The translations under genes were made by a program, and so were the position numbers. The notes below the pieces were generated by a model. That model ran no database searches. It saw nothing but the letters and a program-made list of their open reading frames with translations, and was not told where the DNA came from. DNA of 64,000 bases from Rhodospirillales bacterium (GTDB lineage: Bacteria > Pseudomonadota > Alphaproteobacteria > Rhodospirillales > WMHbin7), in the NCBI GenBank assembly GCA_016215555.1, contig JACRJC010000034.1, positions 62,001 through 126,000 of the forward strand, given 5' to 3'. Each line of letters opens with the position of its first letter. Within the stretch, counting starts at the first letter, position 1. Positions 25,367 to 33,413 of the stretch are shown here, piece after piece.

Positions 25367-25732
25367 TCACGCCGCCAATTTTATGTCGGCCCGGACGATA
25401 TCGAAGGGGACAAAAAAGCCCGATTCCCCGCTCACGATCAGTCCGAATTCCGTTAGCGCTCGAACATCCGAATGCACATTCTTGTAATCGCGCTTCAAAC
25501 TGGCCGCCAGGGCCCGCACGGAAAGCGGGCCTTCACGCTTTAGGGCTTCCAACAGCGCCCAACGCTTGGGTGTCAACGCCTTCAGCATCTCGGGCAAACT
25601 GGCAAAGCCCAGATGATAGCTGGGCGATTTGACGGTTTCCCCCTTGGCCGTGGCCTTCCAAGCCTGCCTAAAAGCCTGCGCTTCATCTTCCAGGCTGGTC
25701 AGACCGATAAGCAGCGACTTCTTTTTGCTCAT
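25367..25732 (-). CDS. HTH protein, HVO_A0114-like, partner of DUF6516 protein
   Basis: 121 aa. The C-terminal half (from about residue 50) is a winged helix: LTPKRWALLEALKREGPLSVRALAASLKRDYKNVHSDVRALTEFGL in outline. That is the pattern of the HVO_A0114 group, found next to DUF6516 proteins in presumed toxin-antitoxin loci. It likely binds its own promoter and neutralises or controls the partner. The start overlaps the partner stop as ATGA. The pair is set between rpe and cbbM in the Calvin cluster. Confidence 0.75.
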   Translation of the reverse strand: MSKKKSLLIGLTSLEDEAQAFRQAWKATAKGETVKSPSYHLGFASLPEMLKALTPKRWALLEALKREGPLSVRALAASLKRDYKNVHSDVRALTEFGLIVSGESGFFVPFDIVRADIKLAA

Positions 25733-26028
25733 GTCAGCCTCCGAACGTCGGCCATAAAATCGGCCAGCAACCGATCCACATCCACAAAGCGGTAGGGCTC
25801 CTCCTGCGTTCCGTAATGACGGTGATCGCCCTTGCCCCTTTCATTATCGTAACGCACCAGACACGCACCCGCCCGCCCAAAATACAGGCGGTATTTGAGG
25901 CCATGGGGCTTCCCCTCGGCTGGCCTTGGCAACCGCCAAAGAACCATCTCGACGATGCCGCCGGCATGGACGAACTTACGATGCAGAATCAGCGTCGCTG
26001 GCATATGGCTATTTATACCATATGGCAT
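25729..26028 (-). CDS. DUF6516 family protein (presumed toxin partner)
   Basis: Up to 99 aa. The conserved KGDHRH motif (about residues 66-71) and preceding YRLYFGRAGACLVRYDNERG are typical of DUF6516, often in two-gene pairs with an HTH protein. No enzymatic activity is known to me. Neither the ATG at 26026-26028 nor the one at 26002-26004 has a good ribosome site. A TATAAATA lies just before the second, so a leaderless start there is possible. Confidence 0.7.
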   Translation of the reverse strand: MPYGINSHMPATLILHRKFVHAGGIVEMVLWRLPRPAEGKPHGLKYRLYFGRAGACLVRYDNERGKGDHRHYGTQEEPYRFVDVDRLLADFMADVRRLT

Positions 26029-26049
26029 TGCGGCATGACAAGGCGGTGA

Positions 26050-26703
26050 TTATCCGCAAGCTTTTCTGATGGCGTCCATATTGCCCTTGTAGTCGGGCGA
26101 TTTGAACACCGCCGAACCGGCCACCAGGACATTGGCTCCGGCCGCCACCACCTGTGGCGCCGTCTCGGGCGTAATGCCGCCATCGACCTCGATCTCGATG
26201 GGACGGTTGCCGATCATCCTCTTGATGCGGGCGATTTTTTCGACCTGGCTTGGAATGAAGCTCTGACCGCCGAAGCCGGGATTGACGCTCATCACCAGCA
26301 CCAAATCGATCTTGTCCAAGACATAGTCGAGCAGGCTTTCCGGCGTGGCGGGATTCAAGGACACGCCCGCCTTCTTGCCCAGGCTGCGGATCAGTTGCAG
26401 CGTGCGGTCGAGGTGACTGCCTGCCTCGGCATGGACGGTGATGATGTCCGAACCCGCCTTGGCGAAAGCCTCGATATAGGGATCGACGGGATCGATCATC
26501 AGATGGACGTCCATCACCTTCTTGGTGTGCGGTCGGATGGCCGCCACCACCAGGGGGCCGATGGTGATGTTGGGCACGAAATGGCCGTCCATCACATCGA
26601 CATGCACCCAGTCGCAGCCCGCGGCATCGATGGCGCGGATCTCATCGCCCAGCTTGGCGAAATCCGCCGACAGGATCGATGGCGCTATCTTGATGGCGGG
26701 CAT
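26050..26703 (-). CDS. rpe: Ribulose-phosphate 3-epimerase
   Basis: 217-aa TIM barrel that interconverts ribulose 5-phosphate and xylulose 5-phosphate. Catalytic and metal residues are in [47 protein letters not shown] and IEVDGGI. It supplies ribulose 5-phosphate for PRK in the Calvin cycle. It follows fba by 22 bp. The start ATG at 26701-26703 is the canonical [15 protein letters not shown]; the longer frame upstream is a shadow of fba. Confidence 0.96.
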   Translation of the reverse strand: MPAIKIAPSILSADFAKLGDEIRAIDAAGCDWVHVDVMDGHFVPNITIGPLVVAAIRPHTKKVMDVHLMIDPVDPYIEAFAKAGSDIITVHAEAGSHLDRTLQLIRSLGKKAGVSLNPATPESLLDYVLDKIDLVLVMSVNPGFGGQSFIPSQVEKIARIKRMIGNRPIEIEVDGGITPETAPQVVAAGANVLVAGSAVFKSPDYKGNMDAIRKACG

Positions 26704-26725
26704 GCGCGGGTTCCTCGATCCTGAC

Positions 26726-27790
26726 TTAACCGAACTTGGGATCCAGGCTGCCGTCGGCATAGCGCTTGGCCATGTCGGCCAGCGGAATGGCCCTGATCTT
26801 GGAAGCGTTGCCGGCGGTGCCGAACTGCTGATAGCGGTCCTCGCACAGTTTCTGCATGGCCGCCATGGCCGGCTTGAGATAGGTGCGCGGGTCGAACACC
26901 TTGGGATCTTCGGCGAAGACCTTGCGGATCTGGCCGGTGATGGCCATGCGGCAGTCGGTGTCGATATTGACCTTGCGCACGCCGTGCTTGATGCCGACGA
27001 TGATTTCCTCGAGCGGCACGCCGAAGGTCTGCGGCATGGCGCCGCCGAATTTGTTGATGATGTCTTGCAGTTCCTGCGGCACCGAGCTTGAGCCATGCAT
27101 GACCAGATGCAGATTGGGCAGGCGCTTGTGGATTTCCGTGACCACGCTCATGACCAGCACCTCGCCGGTCGGCTTTTGCTTGAACTTGTAGGCGCCGTGC
27201 GAGGTGCCCATGGCGATGGCCAGCGCATCGACCTTGGTCTTTTTCACGAAATCCACCGCCTGGTCGGGATCGGTGACCAGCTTGTCCTTGCTGATCTTGC
27301 CCTCGGCGCCGTGGCCGTCTTCCTTCTCCCCCTCGCCCGATTCCAGCGAGCCCAGAACGCCCAGTTCGCCTTCCACCGACACGCCGACCATGTGCGACAT
27401 CTCGCTGACCTGGCGGGTGACATCGACATTGAAGTCGTAATCGGCCACCGTCTTGCCGTCGGCCTTCAGGCTGCCGTCCATCATCACCGACGAGAAGCCG
27501 CTCATCACCGCCGACATGCAGGTGGCGGGGGAATTGCCATGGTCCTGATGCATGCAGACCGGAATTTCGGGATAGAGCTCGATGGCGCCCAGGATCAGGT
27601 GCTTCAAGACGATGTCGTTGGCGTATTGGCGAGCACCCCGGCTGGCCTGCAGGATGACCGGCGAGTCGGTCTTCTTGGCGGCGGCCATGATGGCCAGCAT
27701 CTGCTCCATATTGTTGATGTTGAAGGCGGGCACGCCGTAACCGTTCTCGGCGGCGTGATCGAGAAGCTGACGCAGCGAAATGAGTGCCAT
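26726..27790 (-). CDS. cbbA: Class II fructose-bisphosphate aldolase (CbbA type)
   Basis: 354 aa, a zinc-dependent aldolase making fructose 1,6- and possibly sedoheptulose 1,7-bisphosphate. Zinc and catalytic residues are visible in [37 protein letters not shown] and the C-terminal MHGSSSVPQ and KVNIDTD blocks. The [11 protein letters not shown] insertion is typical of the Calvin-cycle subtype. It sits between tkt and rpe with short gaps, as part of one transcription unit. Confidence 0.96.
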   Translation of the reverse strand: MALISLRQLLDHAAENGYGVPAFNINNMEQMLAIMAAAKKTDSPVILQASRGARQYANDIVLKHLILGAIELYPEIPVCMHQDHGNSPATCMSAVMSGFSSVMMDGSLKADGKTVADYDFNVDVTRQVSEMSHMVGVSVEGELGVLGSLESGEGEKEDGHGAEGKISKDKLVTDPDQAVDFVKKTKVDALAIAMGTSHGAYKFKQKPTGEVLVMSVVTEIHKRLPNLHLVMHGSSSVPQELQDIINKFGGAMPQTFGVPLEEIIVGIKHGVRKVNIDTDCRMAITGQIRKVFAEDPKVFDPRTYLKPAMAAMQKLCEDRYQQFGTAGNASKIRAIPLADMAKRYADGSLDPKFG

Positions 27791-27834
27791 GAGATCGTTC
27801 CTTCGTTCTGGTGCGTAACCGGCTTGTTATTGAC

Positions 27835-29823
27835 TTATTGACCTGCGAACTGCTTGGCCTTGGCGGCCACCGCCCCTGCCGTGATGCCGAAATGGGCGTA
27901 CAGCTTGTCGGCGGGGGCCGAGGCGCCGAAGCCCGGCATGCCGATGACGGCGTCGGGCGTTCCTACATACCTCTCCCAGCCGAATGGCGAAAGGGCCTCG
28001 ACGGCCACCCGCCGCCCGGCCTGTCCCAAAACCCCGTCCTTATAGGCTTGGGGCTGGCGGTCGAACAGTTCCCACGAGGGCATGGAAACCACGGCGGCGC
28101 GAATATCATCCGCCTGCAACATTTCGCGCGCCTGAAGGGCGATTTCAACCTCGGAGCCGGTGGAAATGATGGTCACCTGGCGAGCCCCGCCCTCGGCCTC
28201 GGCCAGGACATAGCCGCCCTTGGCCGACTTGTTCTCGGCCACGTCCGAACGCAGCGTGGGCAGATTCTGGCGCGACAAAGCCAAGGCCGAAGGTCCGGCC
28301 TTGTTTTCAATCGCCAATTGCCAGCATTCGGCGGTTTCCACGGCGTCGGCGGGTCGGAAGACCGTCAGATTGGGAATGGCCCGCAAACTGGCCACATGCT
28401 CGACCGGCTGATGGGTGGGGCCGTCCTCGCCCAGGCCGATGGAATCATGGGTCAACACATAGACGACGCGCAGCCCCATCAGGGCCGACATGCGCATGCC
28501 GTTGCGCATGTAATCGGAAAAGACCAGGAAGGTGCCGCCATAGGGGATGAAGCCGCCATGCAGGGCCAGGCCGTTCATGACGGCGCTCATGGCGAATTCG
28601 CGCACCCCGTAATGGATGTAGCGGCCCGAAAAATCGCCGGGCTTCACCGAAGGCGTCGATTCGGTGACGGTGAGGTTGGAATGCGTAAGATCGGCCGAAC
28701 CGCCGACCATTTCGGGGATGACGCCTGTCAGCACTTCCAGCACATCCTGGCTGGCCTTGCGGGTCGCCATCTTGGGCTTATCCGCCGCCAGCTTGGCCTT
28801 GAAGCCGTTCAAGGCTTCGAGATAGGCCTTGGGCAGTTGGCCCGAAAGCAGGCGGTCGAATTCCACCTTCCTGGCCGCTTCCATGGCGCCGTGACGCTTG
28901 GCCCAGGTCGAACGCGCCTCGGCGCCCTTGCGCCCAGTGGCCGCCCAGGCCTCGGCGATGGGGGCTGGAATTTCGAAGGGAGCGTGCGGCCAGCCCAGCT
29001 TGTCACGCATGCCGGCGATTTCATCGGCGCCCAGCGGGGCGCCATGCGTCTTTTCGGTGCCCGCCTTGGTCGGCGCGCCAAAGCCGATCACGGTCTTGCA
29101 GGCGATCAGGGTCGGGCGGTCGGCATGCTGCGACGCCGCCAGCGCCTTGGCGATGGATTCGGGATCATGGCCGTCAACGCGGCAGGTCGCCCAGCCCGAG
29201 GCGGCGAAGCGCGCCAACTGATCGTCCGACGTGGTGAGGTTGGTGTCGCCGTCGATGCAGATTTGGTTGTCGTCCCACAGCACGACCAGCTTGCTTAGCT
29301 TGAGGTGCCCGGCGATGGAAATCACTTCCTGGCTCAAGCCCTCCATCAGGCAGCCGTCGCCGGCGATGACATAGGTGCGGTGATCGACGATGTCGGCGCC
29401 GAAGCGGGCCGCCATCATGCGCTCGGCCAAGGCCATGCCGACGGCATTGGCCAAGCCCTGCCCCAAAGGCCCGGTGGTGGTCTCGACGCCCGGACAATGG
29501 CCGTATTCCGGATGTCCCGCCGTTTTCGAGCCAAGCTGGCGGAAATTCTTCAACTCGTCCAGCGTCACGCCCGGCGTGCCGATCAGGTGCAACAGCGCAT
29601 AGATCAGCATCGAGCCATGCCCCGCCGACAGCACGAAACGGTCGCGGTCGGGCCAGGCCGGATCCAGGGCGTCGTATTTCAAGAATCTTGTGAACAGCAC
29701 GGTGGCGACGTCGGCCATGCCCATGGGCATGCCGGGATGGCCCGACCTGGCCTTCTCGACGCCATCGGCGGCCAGAAAGCGCAGGGCATTGGCGAGATCC
29801 TTGTGCTGAACCGGACTGGACAT
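27835..29823 (-). CDS. tkt: Transketolase
   Basis: 662 aa, thiamine diphosphate enzyme moving two-carbon units in the Calvin and pentose phosphate cycles. The N-terminal [22 protein letters not shown], the TPP motif beginning GDGCLMEG and ending near [11 protein letters not shown], and the pyrimidine domain with [19 protein letters not shown] are all intact. Its length is normal. It lies between the cyanobacterial-type PRK gene and the aldolase gene, 22 and 44 bp from each. Confidence 0.97.
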   Translation of the reverse strand: MSSPVQHKDLANALRFLAADGVEKARSGHPGMPMGMADVATVLFTRFLKYDALDPAWPDRDRFVLSAGHGSMLIYALLHLIGTPGVTLDELKNFRQLGSKTAGHPEYGHCPGVETTTGPLGQGLANAVGMALAERMMAARFGADIVDHRTYVIAGDGCLMEGLSQEVISIAGHLKLSKLVVLWDDNQICIDGDTNLTTSDDQLARFAASGWATCRVDGHDPESIAKALAASQHADRPTLIACKTVIGFGAPTKAGTEKTHGAPLGADEIAGMRDKLGWPHAPFEIPAPIAEAWAATGRKGAEARSTWAKRHGAMEAARKVEFDRLLSGQLPKAYLEALNGFKAKLAADKPKMATRKASQDVLEVLTGVIPEMVGGSADLTHSNLTVTESTPSVKPGDFSGRYIHYGVREFAMSAVMNGLALHGGFIPYGGTFLVFSDYMRNGMRMSALMGLRVVYVLTHDSIGLGEDGPTHQPVEHVASLRAIPNLTVFRPADAVETAECWQLAIENKAGPSALALSRQNLPTLRSDVAENKSAKGGYVLAEAEGGARQVTIISTGSEVEIALQAREMLQADDIRAAVVSMPSWELFDRQPQAYKDGVLGQAGRRVAVEALSPFGWERYVGTPDAVIGMPGFGASAPADKLYAHFGITAGAVAAKAKQFAGQ

Positions 29824-29845
29824 AACGGCACTGCTCCTTGAAAGA

Positions 29846-30787
29846 CTAAACGGCGTAATGGCCCATGGCGGCCTTGACGAGGTGGTAGGCGACCAGCAAT
29901 TGGACCAAGGCCAGCGGATGGCTTTGCCGCTTGATGTCGGTGGCGTCGATGAACTGGCCCAGATTGCCGCGCATGTGGCTGGCTTCGGGAATCAGGCTCC
30001 ACAGCAAATCTTCCAGGGCCTTGAAGCGGCGTTCCTCGATGTCGCCCGCCACTTCCAGCACATCGACCGGCTTGCCATCGACGTCGCGGGCCAGTTCCAG
30101 GCGCACGCCGTTCTTGGCTCCCATATCGACGACCGGCGAGAGATCGGGATGCGGCAGCGTCGGCCGCAGGGTCAGCCTGGCGTTCAGCTTCGATCCGGTC
30201 TCGTCGGGATGCGATTCGGGCGGATAGAAGCTGACCACCATGTCGGCGAAGGTGCGCTGCGGAAACACGAATTGCGGACTGTCGCTTTTGCGCTTTTCCA
30301 GCGACATCAAGACGTCCTCGACCGAATAGCCGCGCTTGATGGTGTCGCGCTGGATTTTCCATTTCATGCGCAGGGCTTCCTCGGGCTCGAGGAAGATCTT
30401 GACGTCGTAACCGTCGCGCATGGCCCTTGTGGTATAGCCCAAAAGCCCTTCCAGGATGATATAGGGCTTGGGTTCGACATATTCGGGCTTCTCAAGCTTG
30501 CCGCCGTCGTGATTGTAGACCGGCTTCAAGATCGGCTGGTTGTCGCGCAACAAGCGGATATGCTGTTCCAGAATGTCGATATAGTTGGCCGAGGGGTCCA
30601 AGGCCGAATGGCCGTTGGCGTTGCGCTGGGCGCGCTCGAACCGGTGATAGTCGTCGGTGCAGATGATGGCCACGCGATCGGGCCCCAGGATGGCGGCGAT
30701 GCCTTGCGAAAGCGTGGTCTTGCCAGAGGCGGAATCGCCCACGATGCCCAGGATGATCGGTCGTTGAACGCTACGGCTGATCGGCAT
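29846..30787 (-). CDS. prk: Phosphoribulokinase, cyanobacterial/plant (class II-like) type
   Basis: 313 aa. The P-loop is [10 protein letters not shown] (about residues 17-26), followed by [42 protein letters not shown] and DRKI-like [24 protein letters not shown] in part. These blocks resemble plant and cyanobacterial PRK rather than the prk product at 22930-23823. The redox cysteines of plant PRK are not evident near the P-loop. It directly abuts glpX (stop and start adjacent), as in a bisphosphatase-kinase pair. Confidence 0.9.
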   Translation of the reverse strand: MPISRSVQRPIILGIVGDSASGKTTLSQGIAAILGPDRVAIICTDDYHRFERAQRNANGHSALDPSANYIDILEQHIRLLRDNQPILKPVYNHDGGKLEKPEYVEPKPYIILEGLLGYTTRAMRDGYDVKIFLEPEEALRMKWKIQRDTIKRGYSVEDVLMSLEKRKSDSPQFVFPQRTFADMVVSFYPPESHPDETGSKLNARLTLRPTLPHPDLSPVVDMGAKNGVRLELARDVDGKPVDVLEVAGDIEERRFKALEDLLWSLIPEASHMRGNLGQFIDATDIKRQSHPLALVQLLVAYHLVKAAMGHYAV

Positions 30788-31759
30788 TTAACCCTCCCGC
30801 TTGTGCCAGGTGGTGAGGATCTGGCGCGTGCCGCCCGGTCCAGCCACCATCATGGTTTGTGTCTTTTCGAGATCCTTCGTGCGTTCGACGCCTTCCAGCA
30901 TCAGGCCGGTAGTGATGCCGGTGGCGCAGAAATAGACGAGATCGCTTTTCACCAGATCGTCGAGATTGTACCAGCGTTCGAGATTGAAGCCGGAGGCCAG
31001 CACGGCTTGGCGCTCGGTGGCCAACTGGGGATCGATGCGGGCCATGAATTCCCCGCCCAGGGCCTTGATGGCGACCGCCGAGATCATGCCCTCGGGAACG
31101 CCGCCGGTACCCATCAGGGCGTCGATATCGGAACCCGGAATGGCGGCCAGAATGGCGCCGGCCACATCGCCGGCGGGATAGAGGGCGACGCGGGCGCCGG
31201 CCTTGTGGATGGCTTCGACCAGGTCGCGGTGGCGGGGCTTTTCCTGCACATAGACGGTCAGGTCTTCGACATGCTTGCCGGTTTCCTTGGCCACCACGGC
31301 CAGCTTCTCGGCGACCGGCATGGCGGGATCGATCTTGCCTTTGACCTGCGGGGGGCCGGCGAATTTTTCCACATAGAAGGCCGGTCCGGGATCGAACAAA
31401 GCGCCCCTGGGCGTCATGGCGATGACGGCCATGGCGTTGGTCATGCCCTTGGCCAGATAGCTGGTTCCCTCGATGGGATCGGCGGCGATGTCGAACTTCA
31501 TCGTGCTGGACGGATCGCCCAATTTCTCGCCGGTGTAAAGTTCTGGAAATTCGTCGGCGCTGCCTTCGCCAATCAGCACGCGCCCGTCGATCGGCAACTG
31601 ATCGAGCCTTTCGCGCATGGCGTGGATGGCGGCGAAATCGCCATGGTTCTTATCGCCGCGCCCGATCCAGTGATAGGCGGCGCGGGCCGCGGCCTCGGTG
31701 GCTTGACGCAGGGCGTAGACGAATAATTCGCTAGAGCAGGGCTCGGGCGGCTTCAGCAT
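30788..31759 (-). CDS. glpX: Class II fructose-1,6-bisphosphatase (GlpX type)
   Basis: 323 aa. Family blocks are GRGDKNHGDFAAIHAMRERL, VLIGEGSADEFPELYTGE, DPIEGTSYLAKG and LMGTGGVPEGMISAVA. It removes a phosphate from fructose 1,6-bisphosphate; in cyanobacteria the homologue also hydrolyses sedoheptulose 1,7-bisphosphate, which would suit this cluster because no other SBPase is seen. I start at ATG 31757-31759, 8 nt after GGGAGG; upstream ATGs are less well placed. It is the first gene of glpX-prk-tkt-cbbA-rpe. Confidence 0.93.
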   Translation of the reverse strand: MLKPPEPCSSELFVYALRQATEAAARAAYHWIGRGDKNHGDFAAIHAMRERLDQLPIDGRVLIGEGSADEFPELYTGEKLGDPSSTMKFDIAADPIEGTSYLAKGMTNAMAVIAMTPRGALFDPGPAFYVEKFAGPPQVKGKIDPAMPVAEKLAVVAKETGKHVEDLTVYVQEKPRHRDLVEAIHKAGARVALYPAGDVAGAILAAIPGSDIDALMGTGGVPEGMISAVAIKALGGEFMARIDPQLATERQAVLASGFNLERWYNLDDLVKSDLVYFCATGITTGLMLEGVERTKDLEKTQTMMVAGPGGTRQILTTWHKREG

Positions 31760-31908
31760 GTCCATTTCCTCCCGGGGTTCCATTTGGTGTCGGAACTTCT
31801 AGTCCAGCCTAGCATCATGGGTAGGTTTCGTTTTGCCAACACCCACCCGGGTCGGGGTGAAAAATTATTTGCAGGGGAGAGATGCCACCCGATGAGGTGG
31901 CAAGCTCT

Positions 31909-32535
31909 CTAACTCGTTTCGCGTTCCTTCAGATATCTGGCCACGGCCTGGGCGCGATTGCTGACCCCCAGCTTGTCGAACAGATTCTTCAGATGGAACT
32001 TCACCGTATTAAGCGAAATGTCGAATTGCCCGGCGATCTGGGCGTTGGTGAGCCCTCCCGCCAGGGCCGCCAGCAACTCGCGCTCGCGCGGCGTCAGCCC
32101 GGCAAAAGGATCCGAGACCAGCTTGGCGACATCCATGAAGGGAAAAACCATGCGCCCGGACGCCACTTGCAAGATGGTGTCGATCAGCACGGCGGGCTGA
32201 TCCTTCTTCGAGCAAAAACCCGCCGCTCCCAAGGCCATCGCCTGGCGGGGAATGTCGGGATTGGGCGAGCCGGTATAGACGATGATGCGGGGCGCCCCTT
32301 CCCTGCCCTTTAGGGCGGCCAGCACACCCTTCCCGTCCAGGAAGGGCATTTCCCATCCGATGATGCCGGTGTCGAAGTTCAGGCGCCCGACAGCCTCGAC
32401 GAAACGTTCGCCGTCTGCGCAGACGGCGACCAGCCGGAAGCGGTCGTCGTTCTCGAACAAACGGACCAAGCTTTGCTGCAGCAACGGATTTTTTTCTGCG
32501 ATGACGATGTCGATCTGCGGCTTGTTCATGTTCAT
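31909..32535 (-). CDS. NarL/LuxR-type response regulator with atypical receiver
   Basis: 208 aa. The C-terminal LuxR helix-turn-helix is clear (LTPRERELLAALAGGLTNAQ, then SLNTVKFHLKNLFDKLGVSNRAQAV). The receiver keeps Thr/Ser and Lys positions (IVYTGSPN and CSKKDQ), but the phosphoacceptor site reads IIGWEMP where D is expected, and the acidic pair is IAEKNP. It probably works without phosphorylation or with another signal. It ends 150 bp before glpX, so a link to Calvin-cluster control is plausible. No LysR-type cbbR is seen. Confidence 0.85.
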   Translation of the reverse strand: MNMNKPQIDIVIAEKNPLLQQSLVRLFENDDRFRLVAVCADGERFVEAVGRLNFDTGIIGWEMPFLDGKGVLAALKGREGAPRIIVYTGSPNPDIPRQAMALGAAGFCSKKDQPAVLIDTILQVASGRMVFPFMDVAKLVSDPFAGLTPRERELLAALAGGLTNAQIAGQFDISLNTVKFHLKNLFDKLGVSNRAQAVARYLKERETS

Positions 32536-32718
32536 AACGCCGTTCACTCCCCTCGGCGGTCGAGACAATATATAAGCAACCGCGCAACAATACCTGAATC
32601 CAAGTGTAGCGCAAGCCCTACCCTTTAGAAGGTATCCAAAGCCCCCTTTCTGAGCCGATAAATTTTCGGCCAATCAAAGGGGCAGGGCAATACCACCAAC
32701 ATTTTAGAATCGCCTTCC

Positions 32719-32732
32719 ATGATCTGGATCAA
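32719..32732 (+). promoter_or_regulatory. FNR-type box before the 35-residue membrane protein
   Basis: ATGAT-CTGG-ATCAA matches the TTGAT-N4-ATCAA consensus at 9 of 10 positions. If it sits at -41.5, the -10 falls on GATAAA/TAAACT at 32753-32760 and the start of transcription near 32767, 27 nt before the start codon. This is class II FNR promoter geometry. Confidence 0.65.
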
Positions 32733-32793
32733 AACATGGGCCTAGTTGCGATGATAAACTGCGCGATCTTTATGTAATTCCGAGGAGGGGTGC

Positions 32794-32901
32794 ATGCATT
32801 TGGACGCTACGGCATGGCAGGCGATTATCGGTTTTGGAACGATCATCGTCATCACGGTTGGTTTGTTGGTCTTCTTCGTGACCCGCAAGATGGGCAAATA
32901 A
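32794..32901 (+). CDS. 35-residue single-pass membrane protein
   Basis: A small gene with its own promoter, ribosome site and terminator. It encodes MHLDATAWQAIIGFGTIIVI, then TVGLLVFFVTRKMGK: a short N-terminus, one TM helix (about residues 9-30) and a basic end, so the C-terminus likely faces the cytoplasm. GGAGGGG precedes the ATG by 3 nt. The upstream FNR-type box suggests low-oxygen expression. The size and shape recall small oxidase subunits such as CcoQ or CydX, but I do not recognise a family. Function unknown. Confidence 0.75.
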   Translation: MHLDATAWQAIIGFGTIIVITVGLLVFFVTRKMGK

Positions 32902-32925
32902 CCTTCCGCGACGAATCGCCGGATA

Positions 32926-32966
32926 ACGGCCACCCTTTCGGTCGAGGGGTGGCCGTTTTCTTTTTT
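32926..32966 (+). terminator. Rho-independent terminator after the small membrane protein
   Basis: A perfect 10-bp stem, ACGGCCACCC (32926-32935) with GGGTGGCCGT (32947-32956), followed by TTTTCTTTTTT. It starts 24 bp after the stop codon and shows that the microprotein gene is monocistronic. Confidence 0.93.
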
Positions 32967-33079
32967 CAGGCCACCCTTGTCTTGCCATCTTCATATTTCC
33001 GTCATCTATCCGACAGTCGAACTGTAACAGTGCCTGAGCCATCTTGCCCCTGGCACCCACCATCCGTATGAGGGACAAG

Positions 33080-33349
33080 ATGAAGACCCTGTTCAAGACT
33101 CTGGCGCTGGCTTTGCCCGTTGCCCTTTCGCTGGCCGCCTGCGCCTCCAGCTACAGCAAGCCCGGCTTCTACACCGAAGTGAAGGATGGACGCCTGTGGG
33201 TGTTCGAGGAAGGCTCGAAGGGCCTGGCTGAATTCAAGAAGTCGGGTGAGCCCGCCAAGCAGTACACCAAGGTCGGCGCCGGCCCCGAAGGCATGACCAT
33301 CAAGTCCGACGACGCCAAGACCATCGACAAGTATATGGCGGCCAAGTAA
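33080..33349 (+). CDS. Small lipoprotein
   Basis: 89 aa. A lipoprotein signal (KTLFKTLALALPVALSLAAC; lipobox LAAC, modified Cys near residue 21) is followed by SSYSKPGFYTEVKDGRLWVF and a charged tail. The mature protein is only about 68 residues and has no domain I can name. An Ala/Ser after the Cys predicts outer-membrane sorting by the usual rule. The ATG at 33080 follows AGGGACAAG. It has its own terminator. Confidence 0.8.
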   Translation: MKTLFKTLALALPVALSLAACASSYSKPGFYTEVKDGRLWVFEEGSKGLAEFKKSGEPAKQYTKVGAGPEGMTIKSDDAKTIDKYMAAK

Positions 33350-33379
33350 GTCCGTTTGGACAGGCTCTCTCCAAGACCA

Positions 33380-33408
33380 AACCGGCGCCGTCCATCGGCG
33401 CCGGTTTT
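33380..33408 (+). terminator. Terminator of the lipoprotein gene (possibly bidirectional)
   Basis: An 11-bp stem, AACCGGCGCCG (33380-33390) and CGGCGCCGGTT (33396-33406), followed by TTTT. The convergent gene stops at 33414, so the hairpin may serve both directions; the AA of the left arm gives a weak U-tract on the other strand. Confidence 0.85.
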
Positions 33409-33413
33409 CGCGG

